The notes: generated by a model not told the origin, from the letters alone. Positions 53,096-63,835 are shown, counted from the stretch's first letter. The stretch is DNA of 64,000 bases from Hippopus hippopus (GCA_946811185.2 OX328113.1:2542001-2606000), one strand, 5' to 3'. Numbers and translations are program-made.

Positions 53096-53545
53096 ATCAT
53101 AAAACCAGCCTTTAAAATTCGTGCTGTGTGCCTTTTTGTGTACTCGCAGAAGGTTTGTTATTTCCAAGAAATGATTTACCAAGCGATCTCGCGACCTATT
53201 AATAAATAAGAAATTTTATAATGCGCAGCGATACATTTCCCGCTGCGCGTAAAGTGGCTATTACGGGAAATACTGGGATGCGGCAAAGATAACGATCAGG
53301 AAGTTATTACGCTAGAGAAAATAAACCTCCGCACGTGAGGATTTGTGGCGTATTAATTCTAGGAATAGGCGAGGCCCAAAGATAGATGCGATTACAGAAT
53401 TACCTAAGACGTTTTAATCTAGGATGCAATTGTCAGGGTTTAAAAATGCTTGAAATCGCTTTCTAATGCACAAGACACAATTCCTATTTCTTTAACGAGT
53501 TGATATCGGCTTGTCGAACTTGTACTGTTAGCAATCGTAATAACA
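53096..53545. other. Non-repeat stretch
   Basis: No exon recognised. AAAGATAACGATCAGG and AAAGATAGATGCG are GATA-like. Confidence 0.3.
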
Positions 53546-53548
53546 AGC

Positions 53549-53855
53549 TGATCCCGTAGCTTAGTCAGTACAGGGCTTGAAGGTGGCAAGGGGATTGGGG
53601 TGGTCTCTGGTTCGAATACCCAGTGCCACCAATTTATTTCCTAGGATTGGTGATAGTATTGCGACATAATTCGTTCTTTTCCAACCTCTAATCATTGTTT
53701 CGACGTAGGTACTTGAGAAAACATCCAGTGGCTTTGGAAGAATGATGCCCAAAGTACTGGTCAAAGAAACACCAGGGAAGTGTGAATAGGTACACCAACC
53801 GCCGCGATATAACTGACACAATGGTGAAACCAAATAAACAAACAATAAAAACAAT
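53549..53855 (+). mobile_element. SINE-A, diverged
   Basis: Head GATCCCGTAGCTTAGTCAGT with B box GGTTCGAATACCC, 3' end CCGCCGCGATATAACTGACA. Confidence 0.78.
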
Positions 53856-53939
53856 AATTGAGTTCTCGAAATCGATTTAATTTCATTAGGGGTCAAATAA
53901 CCATTAATCTTTTTTGACGCCATGAACAAAAACAACGGT

Positions 53940-53982
53940 TTTCGCAGAATGGCATAGATCAGACTGCACAGAAAGTGCAAAA
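53940..53982 (-). repeat. PAL-2 hairpin half
   Basis: CGCAGAATGGCATAGATCAG and ACTGCACAGAAAGTGCA. Confidence 0.5.
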
Positions 53983-53989
53983 AACAAGT

Positions 53990-54215
53990 GAGTCATGATC
54001 TTGAAATAGGGTGCTTAAAACATCTGCAAAAGGTATTTCCCAAATAAGCTTGCACAGTCCTGACCCAGACCGACACTTTTTGCAATAGGTTAATTTTCTG
54101 TATGTCAAAGGACCATCCTTCCTCATGATTAAATCGGTTCTTAGACAAATATTATTGGATCATTTTCTTGGTATAATGCATTTGGAAGATTCACTAAACT
54201 TCTTTTTGTAAAAAC
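53990..54215 (+). repeat. PAL-3 element, hairpin arm lost
   Basis: GAGTCATGATCTTGAAATAG, TCTGTATGTCAAAGGACCAT and GGTATAATGCAT. Confidence 0.65.
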
Positions 54216-54259
54216 GCCATTTAATTTTATTTTTCACGGAACGATTTTTTAAAAAAAAT

Positions 54260-54430
54260 GGTCCATATTGAAAGCATTTGCAGAAGACAGATTCGAATGG
54301 CGGAATCTATATTTGGTAGAAAAATTTTGGGAATAGGAGAAAAAGCGGGTAAATAACATTTTGTTCTTCTTCCACAATGTTTTTAAAACTTTCTACCGCA
54401 GGATCATCAAAACACGGAATTGTAATATTT
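54260..54430 (+). repeat. PAL-1 element, worn
   Basis: TTGAAAGCATTTGCAGAAGA and AAACACGGAATTGT. Hairpin decayed. Confidence 0.65.
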
Positions 54431-54770
54431 TTTAAGTATCCCTAACCAGCTGATTTTATACAAAAGTAAAAAATCCAACACAAAACTGTATGAAAAGAAA
54501 AATTGACTTTTGTGGGAGAGTTATCTCCCTTTATCGTCAAATGGGAACCATCAACACGTTTCCTCAAGATCTCTATCAGTGGGATCAAAGTGAAGTATAG
54601 TAAACCGGGAGACAGCCAAGCCACATTGATAAATGGTAAGTTAAGTAATGCGTTTACATTTCCTTTGCCATAACTCATTAAAAACGACAATGATTAATGC
54701 TGGAGGACCACCAACACAAACTTGTTGAAATTCCTTAGAATTAAATGGGTGGGGGGTTATTGGAACAGGT
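54431..54770. other. Unannotated stretch
   Basis: An 82-codon minus frame has no recognised homology. Confidence 0.3.
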
Positions 54771-54774
54771 CGAC

Positions 54775-55065
54775 CAGCCCGCATAGCTCAAGTGGTAAAG
54801 CGTATAGGACTCGTAAACGTCAAGTTTCGGGTCAGTTGAGGATGTGAGTTCGATTCCCACGGCTGGACATCTAAAATTATTAATAGTCTTCCGAATCAGA
54901 CGTTAAACCGAGGTCCCGTGTGACGGTGCTATACACCAAACATGTAAAAGAACCAGGCGTAACTTCGGATGGGTTTCGTCCTGTACCTGCACTATCCCTC
55001 TTAATAATACTAGCAGCCTTCAAGGGGTGTCACCCATTTTGGAACCGGTGGCGACGGTAATATAA
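54775..55065 (+). mobile_element. SINE-B, full length
   Basis: CCCGCATAGCTCAAGTGGTA, B box AGTTCGATTCCCACG, body AGACGTTAAACCGAGGTCCC, 3' end GGAACCGGTGGCGACGG. Confidence 0.85.
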
Positions 55066-55189
55066 ACTCAAATTCAATCAATAAGAATAGGTAGCCTGGC
55101 ACTCACCACTGTGTCCGATTCCATTTGGCAAATCATGGATTATCAATTCATCAAGTTCCCCGGCTTTATTTCGTTGCGTGACGCGCACG

Positions 55190-55290
55190 TACACCTTGTA
55201 TTTCTTCACCGGAAATAGACCGCTTTTCCGCTATAAAAATCGTAAGACTCCGCTAAAAATATACATATACAAGCCACAGTTAACAATCGA
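55190..55290. repeat. Duplicated segment, copy 1
   Basis: TTCTTCACCGGAAATAGACC and AATCGTAAGACTCCGC. Matches 55585-55660. Confidence 0.75.
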
Positions 55291-55309
55291 AATCGTTCTA
55301 AATACATTT

Positions 55310-55541
55310 CAGCCACGCTCTGGCCAAAAAGGGTTTAACTCATCTCCGTAATGTATTATACCAAGGAAGTCAACATACGATATATAAAATCCATTTTGCC
55401 GAACAACCGACTGCATCATAAAGTAGACTGGACCTTTGACATGCTGAAAATTGACCAGTAGCAAAATGTTTCGACCCAAATCAGCCTGCACGGTTTGCGC
55501 AGGCTGATCTGGTCGATACTTTTCGCAGATGCATGGCTCAT
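55310..55541 (-). repeat. PAL-3 element between duplicated segments
   Basis: AGCCACGCTCTGGCCAAAAA to GATGCATGGCTC. Hairpin CAAATCAGCCTGCACGG. Confidence 0.8.
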
Positions 55542-55559
55542 TTATATGTTATGCGATAT

Positions 55560-55660
55560 GTGCAAACGCCATGTAATTCTTCGCCGGAAGTAGACCGGCT
55601 TACTACTGCCAGAATCGTAAGGCTCCGCAAAATAAAAGACACAATAATTCTAACTACATG
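55560..55660. repeat. Duplicated segment, copy 2
   Basis: TTCTTCGCCGGAAGTAGACC and AATCGTAAGGCTCCGC. Confidence 0.75.
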
Positions 55661-56200
55661 TCCGTTGACAAACAGTTTGTTATTTCATTCATTTTGAACA
55701 ATTTATCAATTTAGATGGGCTTTTTTTTTTGTCAAAACATTGAGACAAAAGGCAAATACGGAAGTAGAGGGACAGAGAGGGAGTGCCCCACCCATCAGTG
55801 TCGTGTCATTGAGTATTTATCAATGTTTGTTTCACACTTCGTTTCATTTTAACCGGTGTTACTGGTCTCATACGATTACATGACCGTTAACTCAACTTTA
55901 GCGTAAGAAATACTCGAGTGATGTATGTGCGGTAACGGTCACATGTCATGTCACATGGGCGGTGTCGAGGCTAGACATTGACAGTCGAACCAGAGTTATC
56001 GTTCCCGGACTAAATAGCCCATGAAGCAAAATGGATACCCCTTTTCAGTGTCAATGACGTGAAATCGAAATGAAACGGAGACGTGGATGACAAGAATCCG
56101 GGCAACAAATTTTGACGGGTTAAGAACAAATTCTCAATTCTTACCAACTTACCAGTCTGATGAAGAACTGGTTTATGAATGACCAACTTTATTGACTTGG
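55661..56200. other. Unannotated stretch
   Basis: No gene recognised. Holds a TCACATGTCATGTCACATG segment. Confidence 0.3.
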
Positions 56201-56201
56201 G

Positions 56202-56462
56202 TCGTGCTCTGTAAAATTGGGGCTTAATGCATCTGCAAAAAGTACCGACCCATGTCAGCCTGCGCAGTCCGCGCAGGCTGACATGGGTCGAAACTTTTTG
56301 CCATCGGTCAATTTTCCTGAATGGCAAAAGACCATTCTGCCTCCAGATCCAGTAGATTTTTAAGACAAAATGGATTTTATGGATCCATGATCATGTAATG
56401 ACTTGCTTGGTATCATGCATCACGGAGATGCAGTAAGCCCCCTTTTTCCAGAGCACAGTTCA
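56202..56462 (+). repeat. PAL-3 foldback element, intact
   Basis: Perfect hairpin GACCCATGTCAGCCTGCGCA and complement, about 56246-56291. Confidence 0.88.
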
Positions 56463-56530
56463 CTTATCAGTACATCTTGTACATAGTTACAACAAAGAAT
56501 TTTAATATTTTGTCCAATGTGATGCAAGTC

Positions 56531-56782
56531 AATCTCTCTCTCTCTGCCTATCTATCTCTTTCTCTCTCTCCCTTTTTCTCTTTCTCTCTCTCTCTCTTCT
56601 CCCCTCTCTCTTTCGTTTCTCTCTCTCGCTCCCTCTGTCTTTCTCTCTCTATCTTTTGCTATCTCTCTCTCTCTTTCGTTTTTAGCTCCCTCTTTCTCTA
56701 TCTCTCTTTCGTTTTTCTCTCCCTCTCTCTCTCTATCTCTCTCTCTCTATCGTTTCTCTCTCTCTCTCTCTCTCTCTCTGAC
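56531..56782. repeat. CT microsatellite
   Basis: TCTC repeats with TTTCG and CTAT interruptions. Confidence 0.93.
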
Positions 56783-56789
56783 CATGTGA

Positions 56790-57204
56790 AAAAAAAAGGT
56801 TACTTATCTGGCTAGACGTACCTGCAGCATTCCTTGTTTTCGCCAATCCTTCTTTTGCACCATCTTTTTTCCAACCGAGCGGACGAATTTTGGTGTAAAC
56901 ACCCAACACATGAAAATAACTGAAACTCCTATCTATAACTTATATAACTTAGTAACCGACAGCGAAAGCGAAATGACAATATTCTCAATGGTGTATATTC
57001 CAATGCTTTTGTAAAATACAAACTTCAATCTTTTCCTTTTGGTCTAAATATGTTTGTTTCGCCTTCTTTTTCTAAGTTATGAATGAAACGTTACTAATAA
57101 AACAAGACAAACACGTTGTGCACGAGACAGGAAAGTTCAGTCTACGGATCTCGTGTCGTCGGAGCATCTTGTGGCTTGTAATAGCAAATAATAGTAACGT
57201 GTGT
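56790..57204. other. Unannotated stretch
   Basis: No gene recognised. Confidence 0.3.
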
Positions 57205-57212
57205 ACTATAGT

Positions 57213-57398
57213 CAGAGCTCCAGACAGAGGGAGTGATTTCAAAATTGAAAATATTAATTATACTCCACTAAACCCTATGTTGTGGGTACTCAATAGAATC
57301 GTCTCATCGAGACGATTCTATTGAGTACCCACAACATAGGGGTTTGAAAAGAAATAATGGATTTAGAATACCATCACTCCCTCTTATCTGGAGCTCTG
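57213..57398. repeat. 186-bp hairpin element with terminal inverted repeats
   Basis: Ends CAGAGCTCCAGACAGAGGGA and, reversed, CAGAGCTCCAGATAAGAGGG. The centre is an almost perfect 33-bp-arm hairpin with a 3-nt loop (arms at 57273-57305 and 57309-57342). TATAGT flanks both sides (57207-57212 and 57399-57404) as a likely target duplication. Confidence 0.85.
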
Positions 57399-57539
57399 TA
57401 TAGTGGTTGTAAAATCATTTTACGTGATCAGAAAGGAATTCCATTCATGAGATCTTAGTATATGTTTCAGCAAGACAATTATGACATCAAACCTTAGCTT
57501 TTAGCATTTTTAAACCATATTAAAGGTTGAAAGAGCACA

Positions 57540-57680
57540 GTGGGAGAAGGAAAAATGCTCGTTATGATCAGCCTTTTACATTTTTCCAGCAGCGATCTCT
57601 ATCCATAGAGAGAAAGTGTTTGATCCAAACAAATTTCACAGTGTATTTTGTAATTTTCTTTGTCGTCTGGTAGCTTGTTA
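57540..57680 (-). repeat. PAL-1 element, worn
   Basis: CAGTGGGAGAAGGAAAAATG and TTGTCGTCTGGTAGCTTG. Confidence 0.55.
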
Positions 57681-57865
57681 AATTAGCTTTTTATTATTAT
57701 AATTGTTTTCCAACGAAAAGTTTGACTATCAAATTTACACATGTACGTAGTTTTGTTATGATGCATTAGGGGAAAATAGTGAGACGATCACAATATTGTA
57801 TATATGTGTATTATGAATGCCATGTATTATGGCCGGTGGCCTTAGTTGCAGAATAAAGAAATCTG

Positions 57866-57900
<35 letters not shown>
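57866..57900. repeat. CT microsatellite
   Basis: Pure CT run joined to the SINE-C 3' end. Confidence 0.9.
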
Positions 57901-57904
<4 letters not shown>

Positions 57905-57905
<1 letters not shown>

Positions 57906-58172
57906 GGTTGGTTGGTTGTATTGGGGTTTAACGCCACTTTAACAGCTATGGTCATATCATGGCGGTCGGTGACGCACATGTGTTTCCTGGCTTTCTCACA
58001 CCAGTAATAACACAACCTTCTTTCCAAAGCCACCGACTACTTTTCTCACATGCTTCAGCAGAGGTGAGAGGCGAAAATACGCCGGAAAGAAAGTTCGCCT
58101 CAACCGGGTATCGAACTCACAACCACCAGGTCATGAGTCCGACACGCTCACCACTGAGCCACCCGGGCGGGG
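57905..58172 (-). mobile_element. SINE-C, full length
   Basis: Reverse copy. 3' end GTATTGGGGTTTAACGCCAC, body TCACATGCTTCAGCAGAGGT, head GGTATCGAACTCACAACCAC. Confidence 0.8.
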
Positions 58173-58216
58173 CATCTCTGTTTTAGAAAAAGGCTTTCAC
58201 ATTTTTTTTATCTTTA

Positions 58217-58436
58217 AGCCTTTACCGCACAATACCGACTCTTAACGCCCCTGAGAAGAAAGCCTTTTGAAAACATTGGGGGAAAAGGAGAAAATGCTGG
58301 TAACCAGCATTTTCTCCTTTTCCCACAATGATTTCTACCAAAGAATAATTGCACCATTTGAGCCACAACAAAATTGTCGTCTGCAAACACTTTCAATTTG
58401 GACAAGGCTAAAATTTTGTCGTCTGTTAAAGGGTTA
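58217..58436 (-). repeat. PAL-1 foldback element, near intact
   Basis: GCCTTTACCGCACAATACCG to GTCGTCTGTTAAAGGGTTAA. Hairpin near 58276-58326. Confidence 0.83.
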
Positions 58437-59120
58437 AAAGATATTTATGGCATGTTCATATTAGAATCAATTCCCAAGTTTTTTCAAGTTTTATGTGTCA
58501 AACTAGCTTTCATGTATCTGAGATAAGCAGCACTCTTACATGAGATAATTGATATAACTGTTGAAGGAATTCATTTTATGTAGAAAGTTTCCGTAACGGG
58601 GATCCCAAACAGTGGGATAGCTACATGTATGTGCATAGAGTTAAATTTGTTTATGTTGATATTAAAAATCATTGCCCAGGATAAAGAGAAATAGACTTTA
58701 AAAATTATTAAGACTTGTTGGTAAAGACGGGCCCTGGTCTCTGGTTTCAAGCGTAAAACAAATCCCTGTCAATTTGTATTGACACTAATTCCTACGATTT
58801 ATGTTATTAGCACGCCCCTACAGCGTCGATGTGCGCGGAACCGGGCCCACCTTCTGGGCAGAAATCATTATCCAATTTCACTTGGCGGGAGAAGCAATTA
58901 ACAAATCAACCTTTAATTAAAGCCGAGTTACCTTGGTGTAATATAACAAATTTTAGTTACAAGAAGATCGAGCTTGACGGGCAAAATGTTTTCTAATTAA
59001 TTCTCCCGCATGTAAATAATTATGTCCATAGGTGAGCCAATCGTTATATACTTCTTTTTAAGGGCGTGGTTAGTTTTGCTGGGGTATTCCCCCATTTGTT
59101 GAATTTTTCTTCCTTGTAAG
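58437..59120. other. Non-repeat stretch
   Basis: No exon found. 58800-59035 (GCGGAACCGGGCCCACC, AACCTTTAATTAAAGCC, CATGTAAATAATTATG) is rich in homeodomain/TCF-like words and distinct from all repeat families. Confidence 0.3.
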
Positions 59121-59124
59121 AATC

Positions 59125-59405
59125 CAAGATCGGTAGGTCAGTCGATTAAGAGCAGGGCTTGAGACCAAGGAGGTCGAGGGTTCGAATCCCCGCCATGGAC
59201 AATTTCTTTCCGATGACCGATGATATGATTCATTCCTCTGACCATTGTTTCGGCGGTAGTTACGTGGGAAAGTAGTCAGTGGCTTGAGGGAGATATTGTG
59301 CCAAGTACTTGTAAAAGAAACTAAACGGAAAAGTACGAATAGGTGCACTGGCCGTCCAGACGTAACTGAAATAATGTTGAAAATGGCGTTAGGCACCATT
59401 CAAAC
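59125..59405 (+). mobile_element. SINE-A
   Basis: Head GATCGGTAGGTCAGTCGATT, B box GGTTCGAATCCCCGC, 3' end GTTGAAAATGGCGTTAGGCA. Confidence 0.8.
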
Positions 59406-59477
59406 AAGTATACATACTCCTGGTAAGAAAAAGTAAAGGGCTGCTAATACCATTGTTTAGATTTCAAAATTCTTGAT

Positions 59478-59620
59478 AAACTCTTTACAACCACAATCCA
59501 TCCCTTTTACTATCCTGAGAAAGAGGCCCTTTGAAAACATTTGACAAAACAGGGAAACGCTAGGAAAATCTCAACATTTGAGCCACATTTATTTTGCCAT
59601 ACACAAATGCTTTCATTTCA
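59478..59620 (-). repeat. PAL-1 fragment
   Basis: CTCTTTACAACCACAATCCA and TTGAAAACATTTGACAAAAC. Confidence 0.55.
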
Positions 59621-59774
59621 CTCGCAGAGATTTGCCAAGAGGCGACTCGATCTCGACACCCCTCGATTCCGCAATGAATTATGGAATTCAGGTGGTTTTA
59701 GATTTTCATCATTGACTATAAATAATTACATATCGGTTTATTCAATTTAACTTTCTCACTACCTACTGTGACTC

Positions 59775-59940
59775 AAGCAGCTTTTCGAACGGTATAGATC
59801 CAGATCAGACTGCACAAAATTTGCAGCGTGACCTTAAATCTACATCGTCTAGTATCCGCCTTTCGAGCGGTATAGATCCAGATCAGGCTGCACAAAATTT
59901 GTAGCGTGATCTTAAATCTACATCGTCCAGTATCAGATGC
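59775..59940 (+). repeat. Tandem pair of PAL-2 hairpins
   Basis: GGTATAGATCCAGATCAGAC and GGTATAGATCCAGATCAGGC, 80 bp apart, each with its complement CTTAAATCTACATCGTC. Confidence 0.8.
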
Positions 59941-59944
59941 AAAA

Positions 59945-60299
59945 TGAACTACGGCCAAAAATGGTATTTTCATTTGAAGTGGAACTGTGCGTTTAGACCT
60001 CGAAAAAGGTCGCTTTTGTTCGACAGGGAGCGAAAAAGTTTGGGATGAAACAAAAACAGCTATACTGGAATAAGAAAAGAGTGAACTTTTTAATGAGTAA
60101 ATAGATCCATTCTGTTGATAATGTTAATAACATTAATTACATATACACACTCTTATTACACATACATGTATTCTCTCACTATCTTGAAATTTGTTGCATC
60201 CGGAAAAAATAATAAATCGAATTGGTTTTTTATCAGACAATGTATAAAAGGCCAAATATCGGCCAAATGTAAGGAAATACGGCTTTCATAAATATTTAC
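59945..60299. other. Unannotated stretch
   Basis: No gene recognised. Confidence 0.3.
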
Positions 60300-60546
60300 G
60301 GGATGCTCCGTGAAAAGATGTTCAAATTCATCCGCAAAAGTATCGGCCCATGTCAGACTGCGCAGTCCGCGCAGTCTGACTTGGGTCGAAACTTTCTGCT
60401 AAGGGTAAATTTACTGCGTGTCAAATGACCATTTTATCTCATATTTTATTTGGATTTTAGACAAAATGGCTCTATAACCATGGCGGCAATCTGCTTGGTA
60501 TAATGCAATACAAAGAAGCTATAAACTTCCTTTTCACAGAACGCCT
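60300..60546 (+). repeat. PAL-3 foldback element
   Basis: Hairpin GGCCCATGTCAGACTGCGCA with GCGCAGTCTGACTTGGGT: here the core is CAGACTGC, as in PAL-2, in both arms. Confidence 0.8.
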
Positions 60547-60631
60547 TACATTCGTATTTATCCACACTGGTTTTGTAAGAAACATTTCAAGTAACATTAA
60601 ATATTTACATACAGATCTTGCATGAAGTCTT

Positions 60632-60840
60632 TACCAGGCGACCAAATTTTGGAATTGTCCACATTTCAGGAGCATTTGCAGACAACAGATAAATTTTGGC
60701 TAGAATAATGAAATTTGTCTTTGTTGCGGGAAAAGCAAAAAATGCTGGTAACCATTTTTTTTTTTTCTTCTTTTTCCACAATGTTTTCAAAACCATTCTT
60801 CCTCAGGGTCTTTCTAAAACGGTAATTCTTTGTGGCGGCT
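60632..60840 (+). repeat. PAL-1 element, one arm replaced by T-run
   Basis: CTTTACCAGGCGACCAAATT; the second arm is lost in a T-rich run. Confidence 0.7.
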
Positions 60841-60859
60841 TTAATCTTTACTCTCCCCT

Positions 60860-61200
60860 TCAAACAACGTACATATAGCAGGGGCGTAGCTGCCTTTCCG
60901 TAAAAACGCAGTTTCGCACTTTGCTCCACCCCCACCCCCTCCCCCCCACACCAAAATTTAGCAGAAGACCTCCCCCACCCTCCTAGGAAATCCCCTCCCC
61001 TCTCAAGGCACTTCGCTCCCCGGGTAATATACCAGAGGACACCAAATAGAGTCTTCAATTCAAAAATTTTTAAAGGGGGGACAGAAACTCCCCCACCTCC
61101 CAGGAAATCCCCCTCCCCTCTTAAGGCATTTTGCACCTCGGATAATACCATCGGTATTACTTTTGCGCACACTTTATTCTGGGACAGTTACGCCCCCATA
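60860..61200. repeat. C-rich duplicated segment
   Basis: GAAATCCCCTCCCCTCTCAA and GAAATCCCCCTCCCCTCTTA occur about 118 bp apart with similar flanks. A two-copy tandem repeat; the 168-codon minus frame is spurious. Confidence 0.75.
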
Positions 61201-61249
61201 TCGCACAATCAAACTAATACGATCTAACATGGAGCCACCTTTTTTCTTA

Positions 61250-61595
61250 AAGATGCATCTTTACTCGTTTTCATCCAGTTTTGTAACCAATTTTATCTTT
61301 ATTTTATGAAATAATAATCATTCTTGTACCTTCGTGCCAAATGCTGCCCCTGATGGATGCAAGGTTGCACAGATTACGACGGATATAAAGTGCATTTCGT
61401 TCAATTGCGGCTAGCCATAGCCATAACAATCACAGTTTCCGGTTTAAATCGAAGACAAATCCCTGGCGTCTCTTTATCCCATACACCTTATATCGATTCT
61501 TTATCTACGTTTACACGGCTATCTAGATTCCACACATTATAAAGTTGTAACAGCGTTTGTTGACTCTCTGACTGTAAAGGGTGCATCTTTAATAC
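61250..61595 (+). repeat. Dispersed repeat R8, copy 2
   Basis: Same order of landmarks as 40905-41250, including GTTTCCGGTTTAAATCGAAG. Confidence 0.75.
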
Positions 61596-61766
61596 ATACC
61601 GCTACAAAATTTTCTACTATGATGTTATATATACGTGTTTGCAAGATAAAATCACAGATCCAAGAAACATGACTTCCTACATGAATGAATCCAATAATAT
61701 AATCCAAGTTTAAGGCACAAGAAAACGAATTCCGTGTTTTACGAAATACATACAGCAAAATAAAGT

Positions 61767-62020
61767 GAGTCATGCTTGATAAAAAGGTGGTCTGAAGCAT
61801 CTGCAAAAAGTATCGACCCATGTCAGCCTGCGCAGTCCGCGCAGGCTGATATGGGTAGAAACTTTTTGCTACTTAGTGAATTTTCTGCATGTCAAAGGAC
61901 CATTCTACCTCATGATTCAGTGTTGTTTTCATTTCAGACAAACCATATAATGCAATTCTCTGCTTGGTGTAGTACTATTAGGAAGATTCATTAACCCCCC
62001 TTTTACAAGAGCACCGTTCA
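61767..62020 (+). repeat. PAL-3 foldback element
   Basis: Perfect hairpin CCCATGTCAGCCTGCGCAGT. Ends GAGTCATGCTTGATAAAAAG and ACAAGAGCACCGTTC. Confidence 0.83.
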
Positions 62021-62129
62021 ATTAATCGTTAAGTCTTGAAATGCCAAATAAATAGAATGGAAACCTTTAGTCAAAAGTAAAAATTCAGACGCGACAGCAT
62101 CAAGTTTCTTTTCGCAGAGAAAATCTAAC

Positions 62130-62215
62130 ATTGTCGGATTGTGTAAATTAAGATCAGACTGCACAGAACGTGCAGTCAGATCTTGATCTACACTGTCTAC
62201 CAAAGGTCGAATGAA
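62130..62215 (+). repeat. Short PAL-2 hairpin
   Basis: AAATTAAGATCAGACTGCAC with GTGCAGTCAGATCTTGATCT. Confidence 0.75.
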
Positions 62216-62223
62216 TAGTGGTT

Positions 62224-62429
62224 ACCCCTTTACCACATATTCTTAAGTTTTAAAGTCCCCGAGGAAGAAGCCTGTTGTAAAAAATGAAGGAAAAGGAGAA
62301 AATGTTGGTCACCATTTTCTGTCCTTTCACAGACAAATCCCATCATTTGAGTCACATTTAAATTTGTCGTCTGCAAATGCTTTCAATTTGAACCAGTCCA
62401 AGAATTTTGTCATTTGGTAAAGTGTTAAC
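62224..62429 (-). repeat. PAL-1 element, hairpin damaged
   Basis: CCCCTTTACCACATATTCTT to TTTGGTAAAGTGTTAAC. Part of the second arm is missing. Confidence 0.7.
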
Positions 62430-62652
62430 AGCCTAGGGATAAAGCTAAGATTTTTTTTATCATATTCTTGTCAGCGAGTAACTGGGATTTCACAGTGAAA
62501 AACACCACTAGTGATGATAAATATGGTATCATCAAAAGTGACGATATAGTTTTAGAATGTTTGCCGGAACTACTTTTCTCCTATATTGCTCATATTGTAC
62601 CATTCTTGATAATTATTGGATTAAAAAAGGGTAAATAAGGAATATAATAAAC

Positions 62653-62786
62653 AGGATAATCAACTGGTTGTGTGTGATATTAAAAATCTGTCACTCGAAT
62701 GGGTTTTAATGCGGTCTTTCGGACTCCTTTTTTCAACCCCATTCTAGTGACAGATTTTATATCACACACAACAAGTTGATTATCCT
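62653..62786. repeat. Foldback, about 50-bp arms
   Basis: AGGATAATCAACTGGTTGTG and CACAACAAGTTGATTATCCT are outer arms; AATCTGTCACTCGAATGGG and CCCCATTCTAGTGACAGATT inner arms; about 35-nt loop. Confidence 0.82.
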
Positions 62787-62830
62787 CTATATATCATCAA
62801 GTTCAAAGACCTTCATTGTCTTAATGAAGT

Positions 62831-63042
62831 AACCCTTATCCTGCCGTTCGCGACGAAATATGTATTTTGCTTAGAGTGTAAAGCAAGATCAGCCTGCGCA
62901 TACGTGCAGCCTGATCTTGCTCTACACTCTCCGCTGCTTTATCAGTGAATTTCGTCATATAAACCCAGCTCAGTGCCAATAAACTTAGCGGAGTCTATTT
63001 ATATAATCGTCAACAAATAAAATTCGGCAGGATAAGGGTTAA
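62831..63042. repeat. PAL-2c foldback element
   Basis: Ends AACCCTTATCCTGCCG and CGGCAGGATAAGGGTT are perfect terminal inverted repeats. Hairpin AGCAAGATCAGCCTGCGCAT with complement, carrying CAGCCTGC as in PAL-3/4. Confidence 0.85.
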
Positions 63043-63149
63043 GTATACTGATAGCACCCAAAAACATGCAGCTGTCGATCAGAAAAGTAGTTCCAAGTCA
63101 CGTGTAGTTGTTTAGAATTAAAACAATTAAACCGTCTATCATAAACAGG

Positions 63150-63835
63150 TTTGGCAAGCTCAAACAATAATACTGTTTGTTCTGAAATAACATGTTTCAA
63201 CACCCATTGTCTATCCTATTAACAAGCTCCAATCGTCATTTTGAGTATGGCATGCCGGGAACTTCCGTTTATACGGACATGCGCAAAAAAGATGATGGTG
63301 GTGTCCATTGACATATAGCACATCTATGGGTTTAGTCGAGCTCACATAATGATACTGTGAGCTCTGAAATGCAATATTACATCTGGCTGCTTATTATATT
63401 TAAAACCTAATATCCTCCTACTGCGTCCACCATGCAGGGAACTTCCGTTTTTATTGACATGCGCAAAAAGGTGTTGGCAGTATCAACTTTCATCACTTGC
63501 ACCTACATGTTTTGCAAGCTTACAATCAATCAGTATTTCAATGTTCTTTATAAAACAGTCTGTCTCCATGAACACTCACTGTCTTTCTAATCTATCTACA
63601 ATTCCCAAATTGAGTTCTGCATAATGGAACTTCCGTGTTTATAAGCATGCGCAAAGAGATTGCGATTGCATCCATATGTTTGGCAAGCTTACATGGTAAT
63701 AATACTGTTCACAATGTCCAGTTAAACTTTTTCAACACTAACTATCTTTTCTAACTGGCTACAATTCCCATATTGAGTCCGGCATTCTGGGCACTTCCGT
63801 ATATATGAGCATGCGCAGAGAGGTGTTGGTAATGT
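63150..63835 (+). repeat. Four degenerate tandem units, 164-188 bp
   Basis: ACTTCCG starts at 63261, 63441, 63629 and 63793. Other shared words are GGCAAGCTC/TTACA, AATACTGTT and AACACTAACTATCTTT. Not related to the PAL or SINE families. Confidence 0.75.
63261..63816 (+). promoter_or_regulatory. Repeated ETS/NRF1-like promoter motif pairs
   Basis: Each unit has ACTTCCG (ETS-type on the reverse strand), exactly 10 bases, then CATGCGC (NRF1-like): 63261/63278, 63441/63458, 63629/63646 and 63793/63810. The 10 spacer bases vary while both motifs and the spacing are kept. The last pair is about 140 bp before the ATG at 63954. Confidence 0.45.

Noticed and set aside
60666..61172. 168-codon minus ORF
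   Set aside because: Covers a C-rich tandem duplication and a PAL-1 copy.
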